Of a stretch of DNA of 64,000 nucleotides, positions 54,270-64,000 are shown one piece after another. The notes below the pieces were generated by a model, which saw only the letters and a list, made by a program, of their open reading frames with translations, did no database searches and was not told the DNA's origin. Within the stretch, counting starts at the first letter, position 1. The number at the start of each line of letters is the position of its first letter. The DNA is from Cercopithifilaria johnstoni. Its lineage: Eukaryota > Nematoda > Chromadorea > Rhabditida > Onchocercidae. Made by a program: the position numbers and the translations under genes. The DNA lies in the NCBI GenBank assembly GCA_916381525.1, contig CAKAEH010001029.1, positions 1 to 64,000 on the forward strand, read 5' to 3'.

Positions 54270-54462
54270 CTGAAAGTAATACCCGATTAATCTCATCGTG
54301 CAACCCACCGGATCATAAGTCACAACAATTCCATACCCCATCCATTATCTCCAGCAAACCGACGAGTCCGAACTTTACATCCCTTCGTTTGCACGAATTT
54401 CCGCCCGCTATGCAACACCTTTGCAAAATCATGAGTATTAGGCAGAACTGAATAACACTTAC

Positions 54463-54545
54463 ATGTGGTGGAGGAAATGGGAGTAGTGAAGGCGAGGAAG
54501 GGTGTGTGGACAGCGAAGGCTCAATTTCGGATTTGGCTTTAATTT
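54463..54545 (-). other. Candidate KAT8 leader exon
   Basis: Minus-strand segment bounded by TCTAG and a strong donor GTAAGT. Its last two bases are AT. Spliced to the exon at 54133-54269, which begins with G, it would create an ATG across the junction, in frame with the open frame of that exon. No in-frame ATG exists inside the segment itself. The model is speculative. Confidence 0.3.
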
Positions 54546-55349
54546 CTAGACATAATGAGGTGACAGCGTAAATGGTTACTGTTATTATTAGGTGTATTCA
54601 TATAAGGTTGAAGCCGATTACTGGTCAATTGACAGGAAAAGTTTGTAGGAAAAGTGTAGTGCTGGTAGAATTCGCATTTGAAATTATTTTCCTTAGCAAG
54701 GGACATTTTTGGAATAGTCACAGATATTAGTACGAAGTTTTCGAGATGAGATGATGGGAGTACACGAACGATTGCGTGGTGGCTGACAGACTTCTTGACA
54801 TCCACTCTAGAAATGACTGTTTCAGGGCCAAAGTGTCTTTATGGAATTTGGTGGAAGAAACTAACGTGTTGATCTTTAATCTTTACTGACTAACAAATTC
54901 TCTGTACGTATTCAACATTTTGCATTTGGTTTAACGTATAATTTTTCCTATTTGTTATCGATTAAAATGTTTATGGATGAATGGTCAAGTCTTTACTCAA
55001 CTCATGGTTTTATCTAAGCTTTTAATGTCCAAAGGAAAGCTTTGAATATTGCTGCTGCATCTTTGTTTGATCAAATGCTACATTTGCATCTGATATAAGT
55101 ATCATGCATTCAATACATAGATAACATTTTTGATATTCAGGCTTTTTAGCTGATGAATAAGTTATTATATAGGACTGGTATTTTTATACGTACTTACCGC
55201 AAGCTGAAAAGAGTAGGACATACTCGTAACAGAAAGGGAATCCTTGATGATTTCCCGATTCTATGTCAAGCATGTCAAGCAGCTTCATTATTCCTTCAAT
55301 ATTATTACTCCTCAGTTATTTTTGAGACTATTTTGTAGGTCACCCAAGA
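54546..55349. other. Divergent intergenic region
   Basis: This is the space between the KAT8 side (-) and the following plus-strand gene. A minus-strand frame of 88 codons (54539-54805) and a plus-strand frame of 61 codons (55153-55338) have no recognisable content. An acceptor (TTTTGTAG) ends at 55338, 11 bases before the downstream ATG, a probable trans-splice site. Confidence 0.5.
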
Positions 55350-58300
55350 ATGGATGATGGAACAATGTTGGAAGTTCGGATAAACGGTGAAATTAATGGA
55401 GATGCAGCTTGTTTGGCGAAGTTGCAGAATACAACAGAAAGTATTTCTAGTCCTTCTACACCAGGAGTTGAGACCAGCAGTAGTCTTTCCGATACAACAA
55501 TCGCGTTAATACGGAAGGAACTTGAACATGAGAATTTAGCAACCAGACCAAAGATAAACGATCAAAGTCATGCTGAGAATTTCGTTAAATGTATGACTGA
55601 TAATTTTCTTTGCATGTCCTTGTATGAGATTAACTACATATGGTTAATAAGAACATTTTAAATGTGTCATGGAATGTCATGAACTTCTCACAAAAGGTTG
55701 TTTCTGGTATTTACTTCCGTCGTTAATGGTAATTGAGTTTTTTCTTTAATTAACAAATTAAAGCATGCAATTGCATTACTGGATGATTGTTTAATTCGAG
55801 ATTGTTAAGCAGCTTTTTTTCAGCTAGTGAACAAATCTCGGATTCACGGGATTCAAGTGATTCAAGGCGGAAGTTTCGTGTTCTTGGATTAACTTTTCCC
55901 GGAAAATGGATGACAAGTGAAAAGTTCTGGGATTTACTGGAAAAAAGCGAATCGTTTCATATGTGGTTTGATAAAACCACAAAAGGTTTGTAATCTTCAT
56001 GTTCACAAATGATTTTCATTCGGTTGCTGAAAACTAAATATTAAAGTGTCCAAACAAGTTCATTGAAAACTGATGAAGTGACATGTAATAATTTTAATCG
56101 TTAATGCAGATGGCACTAAACATGGTGGTCTGAGTACTGTTTATGAAACACCGGAAGAAGCAAAGCTAGCATTTGCCGCGTTTCATAAAATGACGTTTGA
56201 TGGGAATCCACTGAAGTTACAAGCGTCTAAACTTTTTTGTACGTTTTTATCCGAATATTTTAATGAATTTTCAAAATAAAAGATTTCCCTAATAATGTGG
56301 TCATCTCATTCAGTCGTTTTGAATGGACTGAATAATATTTTAGATGATCCGATACCGAATTCTCGGATTGTACAACCACCCATGCCATTCAAAATAAATC
56401 TCTCGGATCCCGATGCCTCAAGACGACTCTATGCTCTTCATTTGTCTTCAGCTACTGATCAGGCCTTACTGTCATCAATATTCGGGAGCGAATGTATCGA
56501 AACAGTACAGTTGGAGGCCGATCCATTCATAACATCTGAGAAACAAGCTGAGGTTATTCATTTCGTTGCAATATAGGGTAGTTTTGAAGAAATGGGAAAA
56601 GATTCATCAAAACTTTAATAGAAGCGGTCAAACGTACGTAGTGTCTGCAGTAACGCATTTCTGTTATTGTTATATTGATTGTTGTAGATTGTATTCCATA
56701 CCGTACAAGATGCGAATGATGCCCGATTAGAGTTGGCAGATGGATTTGAAATTGATGAAGGCGATCGTCAACTTACTATGAGGTTTTCTTTCTACATTTC
56801 TTTCTGTAGGAATAATAATTCATTATATATTTATTAAGTAACCGTTAATGAAGTATAATATGCTTTATATTCGCTGATTTTTTTTACATTTTTATTTAGT
56901 AGTAACGATTGGATTTACATGATATATAGAATTTTACTTGTGCTGGTAATCCCTTGTGAGCTATGTCTTTGAAGATAACATATTAGACCGAGTGTCGGAG
57001 CAAGCACTTTACATAACTGTTACCATCATAGTACGTTGGAAATCTAGTAAGTGGTAATGAAAGTTTTCGATTTACAGTTTAGAATCTCAAATCTTATTAG
57101 AATGAATACATTGTCATGAGCAGCGTGATTGATGGTTTCAGATTGCTGACAATGGATGAATATATTTCGTACATGAAAACAGAAAATGATAAAATTCTCA
57201 ATGCTCGGGTTGTACCTGTGAGCGCTTCTTCAGCTCCATCTTCATCGTCTTCCCAACCATCACCCTCAGTATCATCGACAGCAATTGCAACTACTTCAGA
57301 AACAGCTGTAGTGCCATTTATTCCAGCCCCTGAAATTACAGTGGAGGATGTAACGAGTTTCGTGCAACAGGTACTTTTCCTTTTTTATGTATATAAACTC
57401 TCATCTAGTGAGGAAAGTACTGCTCAGAATCGTGATGTTGAAGTATTCATTTTCAGTACGTTGATGAGACACGAACAAATTGGGCAGAATTGAATGAAAT
57501 AAATGAACTGTGGAAATTGTGTGATGAAGTAAGCCAAATCCATAGAGGGATTCCCGATTCTTTATTGAAAATTGCCTTGTTAAATGTTTTGGAGCGACAT
57601 CAGCGAACTCTTCCAACTCACTGGATGAGGCAACATGTTGACAACCTCATCAGGTCATAAAAATGTTATATTTGTATCCCTTATAATCTTTGGAAGTTCT
57701 ATAACCCTCAACTTAGGAGTAGAGTTGGAAATTTCATTGTATTTCGTTGTATGGGAATTTCATTGATGGAAATTTCATTCCATCGCATATTCAGTATTAT
57801 TCATTACTGTTGGATTTTCCTCTTTTTACGGTTCTCTTAGCGTATCGGTTATTCACTGGAAGATGTTTTCGACATTAAATTGTGAACATAGTTAGTATTT
57901 AACTAATTATGCATTTTTCGAACACTACTCATAAAAACACATTTAAACTGTTTATTTAGGATATGGAAAAAAGAAGTGCAGAATATGAAAGGTGTTCAGC
58001 GCTCCACTAGTTACACAATGTGTGCTGCGCCATACATTCCTTACGATGTTCCTGAACGAAAAAATCCTGACATAAGTACCGCAAGGAAACGCGCTTTAGC
58101 AACAATAATGGGTGTCGGGGAAGTACTAGCCAAAGTCCGGACTATGCTAGCAACGGAGGAAGGAGAATTAGATGTTGACGAAGATGAACACGGTACTTTT
58201 CTCATCCTATAACTTGTTTATCTGAACTGGTTTAATGTTTTTTATTAGTTGCTTCTTTTTAAATTCCCATCTATCATTTGAATAAATTTGTGAGTTTCAT

Positions 58301-59744
58301 TGAAATAGCATTTTTAAATGAAGAAGGAGTGTTGTCTTTTTTTAAGCTTACATTTTGGTTATGAATTTCAGGAAATTACACAATTGATGGACAGCCGCTG
58401 TCGTTTGAATCTTGGGCTACTATTAACAAACCGGTGAAACCAACTCCAATTTACGAACGGCCCCAATTATTTATCGATCCCAAGATGCGAAAGTTGAGGT
58501 TATTTTATTAGAGAATATATTTCGAGCGAAAATTTGACAATAACATCACGCTTTGTGAATGTCATTCAGTCCGTTACTATAGTCTTCTATTCCTGTCTTT
58601 ATTTTTGGAACGTAAATTTTGCAGAAATTATGAACTCTGTGGGTCATACGTTCATATTTGTTGTTCGGATTTTCTTGTTTATTTATCAAACCATAATTTT
58701 AGAAACCAATGGAAAAAAGACACTTGGCAAAAGAAATTGGAAGAGGAAAAGATTAAGAAAACGCAGGAAGTGGATCCAGAAATTGAAAGTGAAAAGGAAA
58801 AGGAGTTGGTTCCAGATGGTGAAGTTGTTAGGGCAGAAACAGAAACTCCTGTAATAAGAAGAGAGGTTTGTTTATCTGGTTTTATTGTCTTGGTAAATGC
58901 ATTCGTTATCATTGCCAATACTTTGTTCTGAGAAAACGGACTAGATATTCTCAATGAACATAAAAACCTACAAACAAGAATTGCTGACTGTTTGTTTAAG
59001 CTGGAAGAAGGAGAGATGTCATCGGAAAGTTCGTCATCATCTTCGGCTTCAACATCGTCAGATGAGGATATCGATGATGGAGCAACATCCAGACATCGGC
59101 GGCGAAAACGTCGAAGACACGAGAAGTAAATTCTCATATTTTTTGGGCATACGTATAATTCATTTTTTCTTCGTGTATTCAATTCTAGTATCGATTTTGA
59201 ATTAAAATATATATAGTACTTTGATTCTTGAAAAAATCCTATTCACTTCTGTTTTACTTAAAAAAACTTTCGTCGTTTAATTGTTGCAGAAGCCCATATT
59301 TCGTTATCATTAGCTCATTGTTTTAAGGTTATAGTTTTTATTATTAATGCGGTATCAATATTTTAGTTCTTTATAGTTATCGATTTCATTTTTTTACAGG
59401 AGCAATCAATTAAATCCCGTCCAAGCTGCAATGGGTTCTGTTAACCCGCAGTTCACAACATTGTTTGCACAACTCTATGAACATCGACATACGCTGTGTC
59501 GATTGCTCTTATCTTCACACAAGAATGCATTCGCATCTATATTAGGGCAGGTAAAGATATTATCATTCGTATATTTCTTGAAATTTTTCTTTTAATAAAA
59601 TTAAACTTCAGAGGAAGATAGCGTTTTTTTTCATAGAATATGTAATTTCAGATACTTTCTTCACCGCAAGGTATGACCTCAGCTCAACAAAACCAGATGA
59701 ATTTATTTATCCAGAATTTCTCAACACAGAATTTACCGAAATAA
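55350..59744 (+). CDS. Uncharacterised nuclear-type protein with divergent RRM-like segments
   Basis: Thirteen exons give about 750 residues in one phase-consistent frame: 55350-55590, 55824-55985, 56110-56238, 56314-56552, 56688-56782, 57142-57370, 57457-57653, 57960-58192, 58372-58498, 58703-58878, 58945-59125, 59400-59550, 59652-59744. I do not recognise the family. Residues about 99-180 (RKFRVLGLTFPGKWM to NPLKLQASKLF) and about 218-300 (LYALHLSSATDQALLSSIFG, then AEIVFHTVQDANDARLELAD) have an alternating strand-helix rhythm like degenerate RNA-recognition motifs. A Ser/Pro/Thr-rich stretch follows (about 315-345), then a helical middle, a Lys/Glu-rich helix (NQWKKDTWQKKLEEEKIKK), a serine run with acidic residues and a strong basic nuclear signal (RHRRRKRRRHEK). 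The C-terminus is Gln/Asn-rich helical. A nuclear, possibly RNA-processing role is inferred. The exon 10/11 junction is uncertain because the better donor at 58865 breaks the frame. Confidence 0.75.
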
Positions 59745-61195
59745 CCTTATTTTTATATTTTTTTATGTTGATATATTAGGAATATCCTATTGTATATATC
59801 TTTTGAAACTATCCCACTCTCCCGTTATTAACTATCGGGACAAGGTTATCTGCATAGATGATACAGATAAGATACTTTTTCAACCTATATTATTCAATTG
59901 CTTATGAAGCATATAACAGAGACAATACACAAAAGTTGTGAGTAGTAACTTCAGATGCCAAAAAAGATGCACTTCGTTTTTTGTTCCAAAATTCAAAGGG
60001 AAACGAATAACTGCACTTTGCTGCCCATTATGGAATAACTATAACAGGCTTATCTGGCCATTCCCATATTTGCCCTAGCGCTTTTGCAAAGATCGATCAG
60101 CTGTATTGTCTTTGTAATCAGTCCGGCTTATCTCTCCCAACAATTATACAGCAGCCATAGTTAGTGGATTAGGTAGTATCGGTCTAACCAATGTATGTTA
60201 TAGTCGTGGCATAAAATACAGTGCATGTCTGTGGCGGCACAAGTTTTTACGATAACAGTTTATTGTGTTTATTGGTTTTATTGTTTTAAATTTTATATTT
60301 TTCTACACTCAAATTGCTTAACATTTTATACTTTTCTATACTTATATTGTTTCGTACTACATAAACTACCAATTTTTTAAATATGATTCATCTTAATAAC
60401 TGTTTATACATAGATACGTTATGTATAGGTGTTCCAAATAAGTTTTAATTTGATGATGAATATCTCTGTAATCGAATCATATTTGCCACCGTCTTGTTGT
60501 ATAAATTTGAACTTTATAGTGAACTTTCAATTTGGCCATGTTTATAATTTTGTCCCAGTGTTTTACTATACTTGTAAACTTCATTTCGTAAAATTCATCA
60601 AAATGAGCTTACGAAACTTTAATGCTTTGTTTCTTTCTGAACCTTTGGATTTATCCGACTTTTTGTAAAACTTTAGATATGAATTTTTTCAACCTTCCTT
60701 TCTGTCGAAAAATATTTTCTTTTTATTCTCATTTATATGATGCAGGATTTTTTAAAAATATTACTTGTTTGATGTTTTTTGTGCAAAATGACCGGCGAAT
60801 GTTGCAACGTTTCATATTTAAATAAATGTTTATTAAGCAATTATTATTTATCTAGATGCTCACCGGAGTGCTGTTTTTGTCATGAATGCATGCTGCATTA
60901 TCATATGAAAATAAGGTGTGGAAGAAGGAATATGTTCGGCAGAGGTATCTCCGAGCTGGCATTCATGTCAACATTCATTTAGGTAATACCAAGAGGTAAA
61001 GGATGAGGGCTCTGTTGCATAAATCGCCTTTTTAAAATTGTTAGGGCAAATTATGCTATCGCAAATTTGTCGGTGATGAGCGAAAAACCGTACATTCAAA
61101 CCTCGTTGTTGACATATACTTAAGCATGCATTGTTGAAGGGAATTCTAGATTTCGTTCATTCCGACCTGGAGTCTCGCTTTTCCATTCCGTGGGG
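59745..61195. other. Intergenic region
   Basis: AT-rich sequence between two plus-strand genes, too long a gap for an ordinary nematode operon. Short frames (for example 60429-60668) are hydrophobic and Phe/Leu-rich, as expected from T-rich non-coding DNA. A possible trans-splice acceptor (GAATTCTAG) ends about 45 bases before the ariadne start. Confidence 0.5.
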
Positions 61196-64000
61196 ATGGA
61201 ATGCAGCGACTCGCCTGCTGATAGTTCTTCCTTTTCGGATGATGAAGCAGATTACGATTATGGTTAGTTCATTCTGTTTAGTTATGTTCCTGTATGCATT
61301 AATGTTTTCTAAATTTCACTGGAAAGACCACATTTAGATGACTTTTACTGTAATGGAGAAAACTGTGCTATGGAGATGTTCGAAAGAGAAGATCCGGAAT
61401 ACATTGAATATACATGCCTGAAAGTTCCGGAGGTATGCATTATAAAGCTTTTGATAAATGTTATCCACATCAAATAACATTTTAGGTGGAATTTATAGAA
61501 AGCGGTGTTCGGAAGTACTCTAATTTCACAAAATTCAGGTCGAACGACTCTTAGAAGAAACTATGGATCATGTCGTTTCAACCTTGAATGTATCGTCTTC
61601 ACTAGCCAAACTCCTTCTCTATTTTTATAAATGGGACGACTCCTCTTTAATCAAATTGTATAGCGTTGATCCTTGTAAAGTTCTCGTCGGTAAGTTTAAT
61701 CAGTTAGTTTTAACTGTTGTTCCTGTAGAAGTTGGATTAATTAATCACGTATAGTAAATTTCTCTCATTATTTGAATTTCTGGTGTTGAGTCATGGGATC
61801 CTTAACGGTTTCTTAAACAATATAGTTAAATGGCTGAGTTTTTTGATCTTTACCTGAAGGCACATGCAAATTATGCATTATGGTCGATTGACTCTGGCAG
61901 TTACTGTTACTATATGCATGTGTTTTTTGCCTATGCGTATCAGTTTACTGTTATGTTAGTTACATGTTCGTGCTCAGTCTACTGCTTAAATTTCAGATTG
62001 CTTTGTATGCGCTGGTTCTTCAAAGCAACAATCAGGCACAATAGGCTGTGTGGTTTGTACAAGGTTACAAGGAGAATGTACCAAAATGTATGCACTGGAC
62101 TGTGGACATAGTTTTTGTTCAGCTTGCTGGTTGAAGTATATCGAAACACAGCTTTGCAATGGCTTATCAATCACGTTAGTTTTTATCTCATCAGTTAGGT
62201 TCTTAATTGATAATCTTTAATTCACTCTGAAATTTAAACTAGTTTTCGAGGTGTATCGATGTATACGGGTAATTGTTGTTTCCACAGCTAATTAAAGCTG
62301 AATTAATCAAATTTCAGTCTAAATTAAAGCACATATGATTTAATGAATTTAAGTGAATTGTGCTAAGAGTTTAGCTTTTTTTGCAAAAATATTCGTTTTT
62401 TTCTCTTATCTTTTACTTATATGCAAGCCTTAAAAAGTTCTATTTATTAAAGATGAGTTAAAAATGGATTTTAAGGAAAAGAGAATGATCAAAATTGTTT
62501 GCAGGATCGGCTGCATGGCAAGTGGGTGTACATTACTATGTTTAGAAGACTTTGTACTAAGGATATTGAACGAATGTACAGAAATAAGAGATAAGTATGA
62601 AAGGTTGGTATTCAAAGACTGTGTTGAATCACATTCACAATTGCGATTTTGTCCGGGTGTTGATTGTCATATCGTTATCAAGGCACAGTGTCAAAAGGCG
62701 AAGAAAGTTACTTGCACCAGTTGCCGAATTTCTTTTTGGTATGTTCCAAACTTGCTTTCACAAAATTTCACTCACATTCCATCATGTATGAGTGTGAACA
62801 ACGGTTGGACAGGACATATGCATGGAGATCATTTCCTTGTAGGCAACCTGAAGTGAGCTTAGTGAAAGCTGAACAGTTAGAATTAGAGTCAAATTAGAGT
62901 CCTAATTAACGGATACATGGATGAAAACATTATAGTGACCAGCATCGTTATCAACTTTTTATAGTTTTTTTCTCCGCCTTGCTTTGGATACAGTTTTGCC
63001 ATCGCCAAATAATGTTCTGCATTGAAGGGCTGGGACAGTTTTGGTAGTGTTTCGAATTTATGTTGTTAGTTTTTGTTTTTGTTACCAAAATTACGTAAAT
63101 GATTTCTATGTCCAATTTTTGTTTATAGTTTTCAATGTGGTTGTGATTACCATGCGCCGACTTCATGCGAGACAATACGCAAATGGTTGACTAAATGTGC
63201 TGATGACAGCGAAACTGCCAATTATATAAGGTTAAAATCTTATACAGTTCTCTTACATAGTAATCATACAGTAAGATGGTTTTAATCACTTTTCTGAGAT
63301 TGTCTTGTTTCTGTTACCAAGAATACTTTTGTCTGTAGTATCCAATTAGGAGTATAAAACGATATTAACCTTTTGTATTCTGCTTAATTTGGTTAATTGT
63401 TTATGTTCGAGTAATTTAGTGCACATACGAAAGATTGTCCCAATTGTCACTCATGTATCGAAAAAAACGGTGGTTGCAATCATATGCAGTGCGCCAAGTG
63501 CAAGCATCATTTTTGTTGGATGTGCTTTGGAGGTCATTCATTTTTTCTTTTTTTTGAAATTTTTATTAATTGAAGTCTATTTAACTACTGTTTAATGAAA
63601 AACGGCGTAGTCTCATTATGCAAAACCTAAGCTTCATTTCATATCTCAATGTTATTCTTTTGTCTGCAACGACAAGAGCAATCAGCTGAGGAGGTTATCC
63701 TAAAAAAGTGTGTTCTCTATAAATCAGTAGCTCAGGTCATTACCTCAAGGCAGATTTTGAATTTCAAATAAAATGCCACCGAGTATTGCGTACTTTCTGA
63801 TTCATATTCATTTCCATTTCTTCACTAGGCAGTGACAGAGTTTGGTTTCTAAATTCGACTTTTTATAGACTGGAAGAACCATGGAAGCGAGTATTATGAG
63901 TGCAGTCGCTATAAAGAGAACCCATCTATAGCTCAAGAAGCAAATCATGTCAAAGCCCGTCGTGCGCTTGAAAAATACTTGCATTATTATGGTGCGCTTT
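61196..64000 (+). CDS. ari-2: Ariadne-2 (ARIH2-type) RBR E3 ubiquitin ligase, 3' end outside window
   Basis: Eight exons are visible (61196-61262, 61338-61432, 61539-61689, 61997-62174, 62505-62738, 63129-63230, 63420-63532, 63869 to the edge). They join in phase to about 357 residues, with the frame still open at the window end. The N-terminus is acidic and serine-rich (SSSFSDDEADYDY). RING1 includes LDCGHSFCSACW (C140, H142, C145, C148). The IBR region follows (LRFCPGVDCHIVIKAQC to FQCGCDYHAPTSC). RING2 includes CPNCHSCIEKNGGCNHMQC, whose GGCNHM cysteine is the thioester-forming catalytic residue of RBR ligases, then HHFCWMCFG. The stretches RKWLTKCADDSETANYI, AHTKDCP and DWKNHGSEYYECSRYKENP match ARIH2 wording, distinguishing it from ariadne-1. 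ARIH2 works with neddylated CUL5 ligases. The missing part should be the Ariadne autoinhibitory domain. Confidence 0.93.

Overview
The window is AT-rich nuclear DNA from a nematode, most likely a parasitic clade III (filarial-type) worm. It shows short introns with TTTTCAG/TTTYAG acceptors and GTAAGT/GTTWGT donors. Several start codons have a TTTCAG-type acceptor immediately or shortly upstream with no obvious 5' exon, as expected for spliced-leader trans-splicing. It carries worm-restricted modules (DB and WR1-like) alongside RIC-3, caveolin and other conserved animal proteins. The clade assignment is inference. All gene models were built by hand: splice sites were chosen so that reading phase is preserved across each junction and the translated family motifs stay continuous.

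Layout. 1-5.7 kb: AT-rich, no supportable gene, a few short repeats. 5.9-7.7 kb (+): a four-exon small secreted protein resembling a PAN/apple domain, with a TATA box. 9.1-11.2 kb (+): a caveolin. 13.4-15.1 kb (-): mitochondrial carnitine/acylcarnitine carrier (dif-1 family). 18.3-21.8 kb (-): CDP-diacylglycerol synthase. 24.1-27.4 kb (+): RIC-3, the acetylcholine-receptor chaperone. 28.6-40.3 kb (-): a 26-exon, about 1530-residue type I membrane protein with Ig, FN3, DB and WR1-like modules and a cytoplasmic FxNPxY signal. 40.3-51.6 kb: a gene desert with microsatellites and purine tracts. 51.7-53.9 kb (-): MYST acetyltransferase of the MOF/KAT8 type, with a candidate upstream in-frame exon. 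55.3-59.7 kb (+): a 13-exon nuclear-looking protein that I do not recognise. 61.2 kb to the right edge (+): ariadne-2/ARIH2-type RBR ubiquitin ligase, cut by the window end.

No operon is evident. Same-strand neighbours are more than 1 kb apart, and the genes are arranged as convergent pairs (caveolin/dif-1, ric-3/Ig-FN3) and divergent pairs (cdgs-1/ric-3, KAT8/the unrecognised gene). Functionally it is a mixed segment: lipid and membrane genes, a synaptic receptor chaperone, an adhesion-type receptor, a chromatin enzyme and a ubiquitin ligase. The least described items are the DB-rich adhesion receptor, the unrecognised 750-residue protein, the PAN-like secreted protein and the possible N-terminal extension of KAT8.
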